64,000 bases of DNA from Pseudomonas sp. Teo4 (GTDB taxonomy: Bacteria > Pseudomonadota > Gammaproteobacteria > Pseudomonadales > Pseudomonadaceae), in the NCBI RefSeq assembly GCF_034387475.1, contig NZ_JAXCIL010000001.1, forward strand, positions 1,922,001-1,986,000, in the 5' to 3' direction. Position numbers and translations under genes: made by a program. Under the pieces are notes generated by a model. That model was given only the letters and a program-made list of their open reading frames with translations. It searched no databases and had not been told where the DNA came from. Below are positions 32,512 through 41,996 of the stretch, in pieces (positions within the stretch are counted from its first letter, which is position 1; each line of letters starts with the position of its first letter).

Positions 32512-34194
32512 ATGATGGATCTGGCCTTCGGCGCGTTGCGTGCTCATCCAGAGCTTGCGGTGTTTCTGGCCATCGCCTTGGGTGTGCTGCTGGGGCGTTT
32601 GAAAATAGGCAGCTTCCACCTGGGTTCGGTGGCCGGGGCATTGCTGATGGGGTTGCTGATCGGGCAGGTCGGCCTGGAGGTGCCCCATGAGCTGAAAGCG
32701 GTGTTCTTCGCGCTGTTCATCTATGCCGTCGGTTTCAAGAGCGGGCCGGAGTTTTTCGGTAGCTTGAACCGAGGCACGCTCAAGCTGGTGCTGTTGTCGG
32801 TGGTGCTGTGCGCCACTGCGCTGCTGGTGATCCTGGCCATGAACGCGCTCTACCGTTTCGATGCAGGCTTTACCGCAGGCCTGGGCGCGGGCGCACTCAC
32901 CGACACCGCGATCATGGGCACCGCCAGCAGCGCCATTGCCCAATTGCCGCTGGATGCCGCGGCCAAGGCCGAACTCAACAGCCATATGGCGGTTGCCTAT
33001 GCCATCACCTATGTGTTCGGCACGGTCGGCCTGATCGTGTTCGTCGGCAGCCTGGCACCACGCCTGCTGGGCGTCGACCTGCGTGCCAGCGCCCAGGCGC
33101 TGGAACGTGAACTTGGCGTTGAGCGTAACGAAGAGGCCATCAGCATTCCCTATACCCGCATCGTGGTCCGTGCCCACCGGCTGGCCCAGCCCGTAGAGCC
33201 GGGTCTGAGCATCGCCGAGTTCGAAGCGCACCACCCGTCGCTGAGCATCGAGCGCATTACCCGAGCAGAGCAGGCCCTCGACCGGGACCCGGCCCTGTGC
33301 CTGCAACCGGGCGATATTCTCGGCATCTACGCCCTGCGCGATGCCGTCGGCCAACTCGGGAGCTGGATCGGCCCCGAGGTGGATCATGCCCAGAGCCTGT
33401 CGTTCCCCACCCGCAGCGCCGACATCGTGCTGACGAACCGGCGACTGGCCGGGCATACCATTCACCAGGTGCGCTCGGCGCTGATAGGGGCGCAGCGCAT
33501 GGGCTGCTTTCTTACTGGTATCACTCGCCAGGGCTTGGCCTTGCCACTGCTGCCGGAAACCGTGCTGCGCCGAGGCGATGTGATCAGCCTGACCGGACGC
33601 GCGGCAAGTGTCGATGCGCTGGCGGTGCAGATTGGCCGAGAACGCAAGGCCAGCCACCGCAGCGACATCGCCATCCATGCTCTGGGCATGGTGCTGGGCT
33701 CACTGGTCGGATTGCTGTCCACCCACATCGGCATGATCCCAATTGAACTGGGCATCGGCGGCGGCATTCTGCTGGCTGGGTTGCTGATCGGCTGGTACAA
33801 CTCGCGACACCCGGAGCTCGGTGCCCTGCCCCCTGCGGCGCAGTGGGCGTTTTCCGAGTTCGGCCTGACCGCATTCGGCGCGGTAGTGGGTTTGCTGGCG
33901 GGCCCGGCGGCAATCACGGCGATCCAGGAGCAAGGCCTGGCGCTGTTGGTGGCCGGCGCACTGGTCACACTGATACCGCCGCTGGTGACCTTGTACTTCG
34001 GGCGCTATGTGCTGCGCCTGCACCCGATGATCCTGTTCGGCGCCCTGGCCGGTGCGCAAACCGAGGCAGCCTCGATGAACAAGATCATCGAACAATCAGG
34101 CAGTAATACGCCGGTCATTGGTTTTACTGTCTGCTACGCGATTTCAAATGTGCTGCTCGCTGTCTGCGGGCCGATCATCATTGCATTTGCCTGA
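32512..34194 (+). CDS. AspT-like antiporter (aspartate:alanine exchanger family)
   Basis: 560 residues from the ATG at 32512, behind GGAGGAAGGGG. Architecture of the AAE family: five N-terminal helices (LAVFLAIALGVLLGRLKIGSFHLG, FFALFIYAVGFKSGPEF with the GFKxGPxF motif), a soluble middle with two RCK_C/TrkA_C-like domains (about 200-370, for example LSIERITRAEQAL, GDILGIYALRDAV, RRGDVISLTG), then five C-terminal helices with a repeat of the first half (FSEFGLTAFGAVVGLLAGPAA; GALAGAQTEAASMNKI). Exchanges amino or dicarboxylic acids across the inner membrane. Stands alone, divergent from the pqi operon. The 214 bases after it (34195-34408) hold no recognised feature. Confidence 0.9.
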   Translation: MMDLAFGALRAHPELAVFLAIALGVLLGRLKIGSFHLGSVAGALLMGLLIGQVGLEVPHELKAVFFALFIYAVGFKSGPEFFGSLNRGTLKLVLLSVVLCATALLVILAMNALYRFDAGFTAGLGAGALTDTAIMGTASSAIAQLPLDAAAKAELNSHMAVAYAITYVFGTVGLIVFVGSLAPRLLGVDLRASAQALERELGVERNEEAISIPYTRIVVRAHRLAQPVEPGLSIAEFEAHHPSLSIERITRAEQALDRDPALCLQPGDILGIYALRDAVGQLGSWIGPEVDHAQSLSFPTRSADIVLTNRRLAGHTIHQVRSALIGAQRMGCFLTGITRQGLALPLLPETVLRRGDVISLTGRAASVDALAVQIGRERKASHRSDIAIHALGMVLGSLVGLLSTHIGMIPIELGIGGGILLAGLLIGWYNSRHPELGALPPAAQWAFSEFGLTAFGAVVGLLAGPAAITAIQEQGLALLVAGALVTLIPPLVTLYFGRYVLRLHPMILFGALAGAQTEAASMNKIIEQSGSNTPVIGFTVCYAISNVLLAVCGPIIIAFA

Positions 34195-34408
34195 CCCACC
34201 GATACTTGCGAGCGGGCATGTGTCGTCTAAAGTGTAGATTCCCGATACCGGCGTTTGCTTCTCATTCATACAGCCTCGCATGTCGTCAAAAGAGAGCATT
34301 GCTCTACGACCACAGGGTTCCAACTTAACTACCCTGCTTCTACTGCGCATCAAACTTTGCTGGTAGTTGCCGCCCCAGGTACAGCGCTTCACACAATAGG
34401 AGCGTGTG

Positions 34409-35713
34409 ATGGAAAAGGCGTCGTACTGTCCTCGTCTGGCCGGCAAACAGGCAGCCTTGTTGCTCTGCACGCTATGGCTTTTCGGCAGCGATGCCTGGGC
34501 CGGCGGCATTCTCATCTACGAAGCCGGCCAGGAAGGCAACGGCCTGGCCAACGCAGGCGCTGCAGCGCTGGCCAGAGACCCCAGCGTGCTGATGAGCAAC
34601 CCTGCCGGCATCACCCAGCTCACCGGCACCCAGATCAGCGCCAATGCCCAGGTGATACTCGGCGACCTGCGTTTCTCCCGCGACAGCAGCAACCAGTTCG
34701 ACGGCAATGAAGGCGGCAACTCGCTGGAGTACCTGCCAGGCTCAAGCCTGTTCGTCAGCCACCAGATCGACGAACGTTCGGCCATCGGTTTCGGCATGTA
34801 CGGCAACTTCGGCCTGGCCCTGGACTACGACGATGACTGGGCCGGCCGTTACTTCACCCAGGAAGCTGCGGTTATAGGCGTGTCGCTGCAACCCACCTGG
34901 GCCTACAGGTTCACCGACGAACTGTCCGTCGGCGTGGGTCCGCGCATCATGGTCGGCTATTACCGCACCGAGATGGCCATCAACAACAACCTGCTCGGCC
35001 TGGCCGACCGCCCGGACGGCCAGCTGGAATACAAGGACACCGATGTCGGGGTGGGCGTGAACCTGGGCCTGCTGTATCAACTCGACCCGCGTACCAAGGT
35101 GGGGTTGGCCTACACCAGCAAGGTCAAGCTCGAGTTCGAGGACAAACCGCACCTGAGCGACATCAGCAACCCTCTGCTCAATGCCGCACTGCGCCGCCTG
35201 GACGCCGACTCGCTCGAACTGGACCTGAACGTACCGCAAACCGTCACCCTCAGCGTGGCCCATGACCTGGACAGCCAATGGACGCTGCTGGCCAGCCTCG
35301 GCTGGCAGGACTGGAGCGATTTCGGCGACGTCGGTGTGGAGGTCGACACCAACGCCGGCGGCACCAGCCGCACGGTCGACCGCCAGTACAAGGACACCTG
35401 GCATGCCTCGCTCGGCGCCCAGTACCAGGCCACCAAGCAGTGGCGCTGGAGCATGGGCCTTGGCTACGACAGCTCGGCGGTCGACGACGCCGACCGTACC
35501 GTCGACAACCCCATGGGCGAGGCCTGGCGCCTGGCCGCCGGGGTCAACTATACCGTTGACGAGGGCATGGACCTGCACCTGGCCTATACCCTGGTCTGGC
35601 TGGGCGACATGGACGTGGAGCAGACCAAGGCCCGCTCCGGCACCACCTTGTCCGGCAGTTACGACAACAGCGCATTGCACATCATCGGCGGTGGCGCCAC
35701 CTGGCGCTTCTGA
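34409..35713 (+). CDS. FadL-family outer-membrane hydrophobic-compound porin
   Basis: 434 residues from the ATG at 34409 (AGGAG six bases upstream; GTG one codon earlier). Signal peptide ends about DAWA. Mature N-terminus GGILIYEAGQEGNGLANAGAAALARDPSVLMSNPAG is the plug region of FadL/TodX porins (NPA motif); the rest is beta-barrel, ending in Trp-Arg-Phe. It lets fatty acids or aromatic hydrocarbons cross the outer membrane. Followed by a DUF3313 lipoprotein gene after 51 bases and an AraC regulator. Confidence 0.9.
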   Translation: MEKASYCPRLAGKQAALLLCTLWLFGSDAWAGGILIYEAGQEGNGLANAGAAALARDPSVLMSNPAGITQLTGTQISANAQVILGDLRFSRDSSNQFDGNEGGNSLEYLPGSSLFVSHQIDERSAIGFGMYGNFGLALDYDDDWAGRYFTQEAAVIGVSLQPTWAYRFTDELSVGVGPRIMVGYYRTEMAINNNLLGLADRPDGQLEYKDTDVGVGVNLGLLYQLDPRTKVGLAYTSKVKLEFEDKPHLSDISNPLLNAALRRLDADSLELDLNVPQTVTLSVAHDLDSQWTLLASLGWQDWSDFGDVGVEVDTNAGGTSRTVDRQYKDTWHASLGAQYQATKQWRWSMGLGYDSSAVDDADRTVDNPMGEAWRLAAGVNYTVDEGMDLHLAYTLVWLGDMDVEQTKARSGTTLSGSYDNSALHIIGGGATWRF

Positions 35714-35764
35714 GAGTCACCCGCAGGGCGGCGGGATATCGCTCAACGTAAGAAGGAGAGCTGC

Positions 35765-36439
35765 ATGAAAACCCGGTCATTGGCTGCAACCCTGTGCCTT
35801 GCTTCAGTCATGCTGTATGGCTGTGCGAGCAAGTATGTGGAGTCCGATCAGTATTCGGGCTTCCTGAAGAACTACAGCATGCTCAAGGAAGACAAGTCGC
35901 CGTCCGGCGCGCCGGTCATGCGCTGGATCAAACCGGATGTGGATGCCAACCGTTACACCAGCGTCTACATCGAACCGAGCCAGCTCTACCCCAAACCCCA
36001 ACCCACCGAGAAAGTCCCGCAGTCGACCTTGACCGGCATCACCCAGTACTACGACCAGACCCTGAAGAACCACTTCTCCCAGGTACTGCCATTGGCCAAG
36101 GGCCCAGGCCCTGGCGTGCTGGTGGTACGCCCGGCCATCACGGCGGTGAGCGCCAAGACCAAGAGCCTGCGCCCTTATGAAGTCATCCCGATCGCGCTGA
36201 TCGCAGCCGGGGTGAGCACCGCCACCGGCATTCGCGACCAGGACACCAGCATCGCCACCGAGGCGGCATTCATCGACGGCGGTAACCAGCAGGTGGTGGC
36301 CCAGGTGGTACGCAAGGGTGCAGGTACCGAGCTGGAAAACTCCGAGCAGGTGATGCAGGCCAAGGATGCCAAGGCCGTGCTCGATGGTTGGGCCAAAGAC
36401 ATGGTGGCGTCCTTCCAGGCCGCCAGAAGCAAGAAGTAA
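35765..36439 (+). CDS. DUF3313-type lipoprotein
   Basis: 224 residues. Signal and lipobox (CLASVMLYGC, Cys20). DUF3313 features: SDQYSGFLKNYSMLKED, MRWIKPDVDANRYTSVYIEPSQLYP, GPGVLVVRPAITAVSAKTKSLRPYEVIP, and a short glycine-rich membrane-like stretch (IALIAAGVSTATG). Outer-membrane anchored, function unknown. Ends 8 bases before a strong hairpin. Its pairing with the FadL-like porin gene suggests an accessory of hydrophobic-compound uptake. Confidence 0.82.
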   Translation: MKTRSLAATLCLASVMLYGCASKYVESDQYSGFLKNYSMLKEDKSPSGAPVMRWIKPDVDANRYTSVYIEPSQLYPKPQPTEKVPQSTLTGITQYYDQTLKNHFSQVLPLAKGPGPGVLVVRPAITAVSAKTKSLRPYEVIPIALIAAGVSTATGIRDQDTSIATEAAFIDGGNQQVVAQVVRKGAGTELENSEQVMQAKDAKAVLDGWAKDMVASFQAARSKK

Positions 36440-36446
36440 ACCCACC

Positions 36447-36480
36447 TGCCCCGCTGCAGCACCTGGCCTGCAGCGGGGCA
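36447..36480 (+). terminator. Strong hairpin after the DUF3313 gene
   Basis: TGCCCCGCTGCAG (36447-36459) and CTGCAGCGGGGCA (36468-36480), 13-bp perfect stem, 8-base loop; no T-run after it. Separates the porin/lipoprotein unit from the AraC gene. Confidence 0.65.
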
Positions 36481-36511
36481 GCCACTCATAGGCAAGCACA
36501 GGTGCAAGCTT

Positions 36512-37531
36512 ATGGACAGCATCCGCGGCACAGCGCTGCTGCAATACCGCGAACTACTGGCTGAACATGGGATGCGTCAGCGTGACTTTCTGGCGCCCCT
36601 GCAAATCGACCAGGATGTTGTCGGCAACTTCGGCAAGACACTGCCTTATGTCCATCTGGTGCAGCTGTTCGAAGGCAGCGCCCATGCCTTGAGCCTGCCA
36701 CGGTTCGGCCTGGAACTGGCGCTGCTGCAAGGGTCGACGCTGATCGGCCCACTCAGCCACCTGGCCAGCTCCGCACCTACCGTAGGCCACGCGCTGGTCG
36801 CGGTGATCCGCTACATGCGCCACTACAGCCCAACACTTCACTATCGCCTGGAGCATCGCGCCGGGCAGGCACAGCTGTACTTCGACAATGGGTTGCCCAG
36901 CGCTGAGCAGACGCCGCAAATAATCGAAAAGTCGGTACTTGGCGCACAGCTATTGATCGGTGAACTGCGCGGTACCCCGTTGCGCCCCCGGGCCGTGACG
37001 TTGCGCCACGCGCCACTGGGTGACCCCGGCGGTTACCTGCGCTACTTCAACTGCCCGGTGCTGTTCAGCCAATCGCACAACAGCCTGGTCCTGTCTGCGG
37101 AGGTATTGCAGGAGCCCTGCATCAAGCACGATGCCACGTTGCATGGCATCGTCCGCCACTTTCTGGAAAACCAGAACATCACCTGCGACAGCCTGCGCAC
37201 CCAGGTCGAACGCAATATCCAGGCCTTGCTGCCCTACCAGCGCTGCACCCTGGAGCAAGTGGCGCTAGCCTTGGGGCTCAACCCACGCACCTTGCAGCGT
37301 CGCCTGGCCATCGACGGCATAGACTTCGAGGCTTACCTGGACAACATCCGCCGCCTACAGGCGCAACAGATGCTGCGCAGGACCAGCCTGACCGTCGGCC
37401 AGATCGCCAGCGAGCTGGGCTACCGCCGCACCACCTCGTTCTGCCGGGCCCACCTGCGCTGGTTCGCCATGACACCGCTGGAACACCGGCGACTGCACGG
37501 CGACCCGGCAATCGTCGCGCAGTGCAACTGA
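36512..37531 (+). CDS. AraC family transcriptional regulator
   Basis: 339 residues: N-terminal Arabinose_bd-type domain (about 20-210, LSLPRFGLELALLQGSTLIGPLSHLASSAPTVGHAL), C-terminal double HTH (TLEQVALALGLNPRTLQRRLAIDG and VGQIASELGYRRTTSFCRAHLRWFAMTP), as in OruR/ArgR-like AraC proteins of Pseudomonas. Same strand as the FadL-like and lipoprotein genes, which it may activate; the stop is directly next to the convergent MscS gene (no gap). Confidence 0.88.
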   Translation: MDSIRGTALLQYRELLAEHGMRQRDFLAPLQIDQDVVGNFGKTLPYVHLVQLFEGSAHALSLPRFGLELALLQGSTLIGPLSHLASSAPTVGHALVAVIRYMRHYSPTLHYRLEHRAGQAQLYFDNGLPSAEQTPQIIEKSVLGAQLLIGELRGTPLRPRAVTLRHAPLGDPGGYLRYFNCPVLFSQSHNSLVLSAEVLQEPCIKHDATLHGIVRHFLENQNITCDSLRTQVERNIQALLPYQRCTLEQVALALGLNPRTLQRRLAIDGIDFEAYLDNIRRLQAQQMLRRTSLTVGQIASELGYRRTTSFCRAHLRWFAMTPLEHRRLHGDPAIVAQCN

Positions 37532-39163
37532 TCAGCGCTGACCCGCGTCACGCTCGTCGGGTGCGCGTGCAGGCGCGGTGTACCACTTCTCCGCAGGCAC
37601 CCATTTTTCCTGCTGCGGGTCGCCCAGGTAGTGCGGCGACATGATCTGCACGCCGTATTCGTTGAACACATCCTGAATGTTCGCATGCAGCAGGCTCAGC
37701 AGCTCTGCCCGCGGCCTTGGCTCACTGGGCACTGCCTGGGCCACCAGGCGGTATTCCGGGTAGAAGTCCGAAAGCCCGGTCTGGAACACCTGGGGCCTTG
37801 GGTTCGACAGAATTCCGTCGGTGCGTTTGGCCGCCTCCACCAGCATCGCCTCGACCTGACGCCAGGGTGTGTCGTAGCCAATGGTGACCACGGTATCGAC
37901 GATATAGCCCTGCCCTTGCACCACCCGCGAATAGTTGCGGGTCACGGAGCCGGTGATCATCGAGTTGGGCAGGGTCAGCACTTCGCCAAGGCCGGTGCGG
38001 ATGGTGGTGTTGAACATGCCCACCTCGGTCACGGTGCCCTCGTTGTCGCCCACCCGCACGTATTCGCCGGCCTTCAGGGTGCGCGAGTAGGTGAGAATCA
38101 GCCCCGCCGCCGCCTGCCCGACCACGCTGGAGGCCCCCAGCGAAATCATCAGGCCCAGCAGCACCGACAGCCCCTTGAACGCTTCGGTGCCAGACCCCGG
38201 CAGATACGGGTAGGCCATCACCAGGGCGAACAGCCAGATGGCCAGGGAAGTCAGCCGCGTGGTCGGCTGCAGGGTTTCCTCGGTCAGCCATTTGATCGTG
38301 CCAGGCCGGGCCATGCGCTCGAGCATGCGCCGGCTGAAGTTGCTGACGCCACGGGCAATGAAGAAGATCAGCACCGCCACGGCAATGCCGGGGATGGCAT
38401 GCAGAACGCCCTGCAGCAGGTAGCGCAGCAGGTCCAGCAGGTGGACATTCAGGCTTTCCCCCCAGGGCCGGGTGTAGGGGAACTGCGACAGCACGAAGCT
38501 CAGCCACTGGTAGCTCAGCAGGAATGCCACGATCCAGTAGACCAGCCACAACAAGCGGTCGATCACGTAGTACACGTACTGCATGTCGAACAGCGGCAAC
38601 TGCCCGACACGGATCTGGCTGGCATGGCTGCGCATCATCTTCGGCAACAGCCCGCGCAATTTGCGCCGGCCCAGGTTGGCGCCCTTGAACAGCGCGACGT
38701 AGATCAGCGTCGCCAGGGCCGAGAAGCCCAGGGCCTTGAGCAGGAAACGCACGCTGCGCGACTCGCCGGTTTCCTCCACTACCTGGCGCAAGGCAGCGGC
38801 GGCTTGCTCGGCCGTTTCGCGGGTATCCCCTCCGGCCAGCTCGAGGTCGAGCGGTGCGACGATGAACGCTCGCCGACCACCCAGCAGGACCATTTGGCTA
38901 TTCAGGATGCGATCGACGCTGACTTTGAGGTCATCGGTTCCGCGCAGGGCTTCCTCGATCACCGCTTGTGCCCGCTGTGCCCGGGCGGCCGGGCTTTCGC
39001 CCAGCAGGGTGGCGTGGAAGGTGAAGATGGTACGGTTGGCGATTCTGAGCTCGGCGGGCTCGCCAGGCACACCATCCGTAGGGCTGCCCGCAGGTTCCGC
39101 GCCCTGCCCGACCATGGGCAACCAGCTCATCAGTACAAATAACACGTAGAAGACGCGCTTCAT
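37532..39163 (-). CDS. Mechanosensitive ion channel, MscS family
   Basis: 543 residues from the ATG at 39163 (GGGAG seven bases upstream). Signal peptide, a periplasmic domain of about 120 residues (TIFTFHATLLGESPAARAQRAQAVI), about five membrane helices, then the MscS pore-beta region: LGASSVVGQAAAGLILTYSRTLKAGEYVRVGDNEGTVTEVGMFNTTIRTGLGEVLTLPNS. The C-terminal cage domain follows. It would open on membrane tension and release solutes on osmotic down-shock; longer than E. coli MscS (286) because of the extra N-terminal part. 54 bases downstream of the spermidine-synthase-like gene, on the same strand. Confidence 0.9.
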   Translation of the reverse strand: MKRVFYVLFVLMSWLPMVGQGAEPAGSPTDGVPGEPAELRIANRTIFTFHATLLGESPAARAQRAQAVIEEALRGTDDLKVSVDRILNSQMVLLGGRRAFIVAPLDLELAGGDTRETAEQAAAALRQVVEETGESRSVRFLLKALGFSALATLIYVALFKGANLGRRKLRGLLPKMMRSHASQIRVGQLPLFDMQYVYYVIDRLLWLVYWIVAFLLSYQWLSFVLSQFPYTRPWGESLNVHLLDLLRYLLQGVLHAIPGIAVAVLIFFIARGVSNFSRRMLERMARPGTIKWLTEETLQPTTRLTSLAIWLFALVMAYPYLPGSGTEAFKGLSVLLGLMISLGASSVVGQAAAGLILTYSRTLKAGEYVRVGDNEGTVTEVGMFNTTIRTGLGEVLTLPNSMITGSVTRNYSRVVQGQGYIVDTVVTIGYDTPWRQVEAMLVEAAKRTDGILSNPRPQVFQTGLSDFYPEYRLVAQAVPSEPRPRAELLSLLHANIQDVFNEYGVQIMSPHYLGDPQQEKWVPAEKWYTAPARAPDERDAGQR

Positions 39164-39217
39164 CGAGAAGCTCCCAAGCCTCTGAGCCAAACGGCACCCT
39201 TAGTGATAGCACAGCGT

Positions 39218-41746
39218 TCAGCGTCCAGCGCCTGGCCCTAGAAACCAGCGGAAATAAGGGTTGTCACCGTCGCTGCGAGCCAGCGCTGCGGCTTCCCGTG
39301 CCCAGGCTTGGCGATTGCCGTTGTAGGCATGCAGGCTCAGGCTGTAGAACTGCTGCAGCACGCGCCAGCGGTCTTCCACCGCGCTGCTGAACGCAGGCTC
39401 GGCACCCAGCAATGGCGGCGCCTTGCGCAATGCCAGCAAGGCAGGCAGCACGCGGGTTATCTCCCGTGGGCGTACCCAGTTGGCGTACTCGATGCGCGGC
39501 TGATCGTCGGTCACCGGCAGGGCGTTGGCCGCGTAGCGTTCGAGTCCTGCACGGTCGGTGACCCAAGTGGATAGCAAGGCCTGTGCGGAATCGACGCCAA
39601 CCTCCGCCAGCGTCTGGGCCACGGGGGCTTGCGCCAGACGCTGGCGAATGCGTGGTACGTCCAGTTGCAGCGGCTGCAGCGAGCCAATCAGCAGCATCTC
39701 GTGAAGCTCGGTGGTCCAGAGCGTCGCATGGGGGAACACATCGATGAAGCTGCGCACCAGCGAGCGGCTGTCTTCATCGTTCTGGGTCGGCAGCGGCAGC
39801 CACTGGGCCACCAGGCCGGCAGGTTGCAGGCGCGCGGCGGCCAGTTGGTAGAAGTCGCGGGAGTAAAGGTTGACCACGCCTGCCGCCGAGGGCGGTGGAG
39901 GCTCCAGGGTCACCAGGTCGTAGCGCTCTTCGCTGCGCAATAGCTCACGGCGGCCGTCGCGCAGGCGAATGTCCAAGCGGGGGTCGACCACGGCGGCGTA
40001 GTTGCCATTGAAACGTGGCGCTGCTTGCAGCACCTCGGGCAACAACTCCGCCACCACCGAACGCTCAAGGCCAGGGTAGCGCAGCATGGCCCCAGCAGTG
40101 ATACCGGTGCCAAAGCCGATCACCAACGCCGAGCGCGGCTCGCCGCTGTGAATCAGCAGCGGCAGCAATGCCTGCAGGCGCATGTAACGCAACGACGGCA
40201 TGGCGTCGCCGGTGTTGGACACGCCCTGGATGTACAGCCGGCTGAAGTTCTGGCCCTGGCGCCCCTGGGTGACGACCGCCACGGTGCCGCCCTTGCCTTC
40301 GTGGTAATAGGTCAGTTGCCCGTTGCGCGCCCCCGGCAGCAGCTCGGCCAGGCGCTGCGGTGGCGTCGACAGCGCCACCAGCAAGGTCGCCAGTGCAACC
40401 AGGCCGACGCCAACCACAGCCGGGCGCCGCACACCCTTGCCGCGCCAGACCGCAACCAGGCCGACCAGCGCTGCAATGCCCGCCAGCATGCCCAGCGTAC
40501 GCACCAGCCCCAGCTGCGGCACCAGCACGAAGCCGGTGAGCAGCACGCCGACGATGCCACCAAGCGTATTGAGCGCAACCACCGCGCCCACGTCCCGGCC
40601 CACATGGCCGCTGTCTACCGCCAGGCGCAATGCCAACGGGAACGCGGCGCCAAGCAAGGTGGTGGGTAGAAACACCATGCACAGGGCCGCCACGGCAAAG
40701 CGTGCGCACATGCCCGCCAGCTCACTGCCGGTCACTTGCAAGGCGACCAGCTCCGCCTGGGTCTGGGCCAGAACCAGCCAGCGCCCCAACCCGGCGAGCT
40801 GCAGCAGCGCGAGCAGGCCAGCGATGGCGATCAACAGGCCGAACAGCCCCCAAGGATCACGAATGCGATCGGCACGCCTGGCATACAACGCACTGCCGGC
40901 CAACAGGCCGCCAAGGTAGGTGGCCAGCACCACGGCAAAGGCAAACGCCCGAGTGCTCATGAAGGGCACTATCGACTGGCTCCAGACCACCTCATAACCC
41001 AGCGCCACGCCCCCGGCGATGCAGTACAACCCGACGGCAAGACGTGCCTGCGCCGAACGCGGCGTCGAGGGGGCATTGCAAGGTTGCGCCAAGGTTGCGT
41101 CGCGACCGCGTGCCAGCCAGGCCCAAAGCGCGGCCAGCAGGTTCAGACTGGCGGCGGCACAGGCACTGCCAGTGACGCCCAGGCGCGGCAGCAACACGAA
41201 TGCCGCCAGCAAGGTGCCGGCAATGGCACCCGCGGTATTGGCCGCATACAACCGCCCGCCCGCCTCGGCCAGTTGCCCGCTGGCAGGCGTCAGCGCCCTT
41301 GCCAGCACCGGCAAGGTGCCGCCCATGAGCAGCGCCGGCAGCCCCACCAGCACGAACGGCAAGGCCCAGGCCAGCAGGCCGACACTGGCCTCCAGGCGGG
41401 CGAACGGCCCGGCGGCCTGGGCCAGCCCGAGGGTAGCGCCCAGCCCCAGCAAGGCGACGGCCAGTTCAAGCACTACGTACAGCCGCACCGGGCGCTGCAA
41501 GCGGTCGGCCCAGCGCCCGAACAACAGGCCGCCCAGGGCGAGACCGGCGAAAAAAGCGCTGATGCCGGTGGCGACGGCGTGCACTTCCACGCCCACCACC
41601 AGCGACAGTTGTTTGATCCATAACACTTGGTAGACCAGGCCGGCAGCGCCGGAAACGAACAGCAGCGTGGCAGGCAGTGCCAACAGCAGGCGTGCTTGTG
41701 TGTGAGGCGCATGGGTTACAGCGGAGGATGCTGCAGGTGGTGCCAT
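39218..41746 (-). CDS. Membrane-fused spermidine synthase-like protein
   Basis: 842 residues from the ATG at 41746 (weak AAGG upstream; the frame stays open further, without support). The N-terminal two-thirds is an MFS-like membrane domain with more than 12 helices (LLLALPATLLFVSGAAGLVYQVLWIKQLSLVVG, then FFAGLALGGLLFGRWADRL). The C-terminal third is a spermidine-synthase-like Rossmann methyltransferase fold: ALVIGFGTGITAGAMLRYP, RLDIRLRDGRRELLRSEERYDLVTLEPPPPSAAGVVNLYSRDFY. This fused type is widespread in bacteria; whether it makes polyamines is unclear, since the acceptor-site residues differ. A tetratricopeptide-like tail closes the protein. Confidence 0.82.
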   Translation of the reverse strand: MAPPAASSAVTHAPHTQARLLLALPATLLFVSGAAGLVYQVLWIKQLSLVVGVEVHAVATGISAFFAGLALGGLLFGRWADRLQRPVRLYVVLELAVALLGLGATLGLAQAAGPFARLEASVGLLAWALPFVLVGLPALLMGGTLPVLARALTPASGQLAEAGGRLYAANTAGAIAGTLLAAFVLLPRLGVTGSACAAASLNLLAALWAWLARGRDATLAQPCNAPSTPRSAQARLAVGLYCIAGGVALGYEVVWSQSIVPFMSTRAFAFAVVLATYLGGLLAGSALYARRADRIRDPWGLFGLLIAIAGLLALLQLAGLGRWLVLAQTQAELVALQVTGSELAGMCARFAVAALCMVFLPTTLLGAAFPLALRLAVDSGHVGRDVGAVVALNTLGGIVGVLLTGFVLVPQLGLVRTLGMLAGIAALVGLVAVWRGKGVRRPAVVGVGLVALATLLVALSTPPQRLAELLPGARNGQLTYYHEGKGGTVAVVTQGRQGQNFSRLYIQGVSNTGDAMPSLRYMRLQALLPLLIHSGEPRSALVIGFGTGITAGAMLRYPGLERSVVAELLPEVLQAAPRFNGNYAAVVDPRLDIRLRDGRRELLRSEERYDLVTLEPPPPSAAGVVNLYSRDFYQLAAARLQPAGLVAQWLPLPTQNDEDSRSLVRSFIDVFPHATLWTTELHEMLLIGSLQPLQLDVPRIRQRLAQAPVAQTLAEVGVDSAQALLSTWVTDRAGLERYAANALPVTDDQPRIEYANWVRPREITRVLPALLALRKAPPLLGAEPAFSSAVEDRWRVLQQFYSLSLHAYNGNRQAWAREAAALARSDGDNPYFRWFLGPGAGR

Positions 41747-41840
41747 GGATGAATGCCTTGTTCGATGACGGAACTGTGGTGGGCGAAACTGACGTGGACA
41801 CTCATGCAACAACATGTAATTCATCGAATCAGCGAGCAAT

Positions 41841-41927
41841 CTGTGGGAGCCGGCTTGCCGGCGATCAGCGGCGAAGCCGGTGCCAGGCACCGCGTTGGCA
41901 GTATCGCCGGCAAGCCGGCTCCCACAG
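41841..41927. repeat. REP pair (inverted)
   Basis: Left arm 41841-41865 and right arm 41903-41927, perfect 25-bp reverse complements (CTGTGGGAGCCGGCTTGCCG...). Lies upstream of the spermidine-synthase-like gene and after the sulfatase stop. Confidence 0.88.
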
Positions 41928-41996
41928 CAATCGCGCAAGCTTTTCAGATCTTGAGCAAGACAGTTGCTCGCACAAGATGTTGCCTTCAGAGCAGTG

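Noticed and set aside
37631..39142. 503-codon plus-strand frame opposite the MscS gene
   Set aside because: Antisense shadow; the minus-strand frame has signal peptide, helices and MscS motifs.
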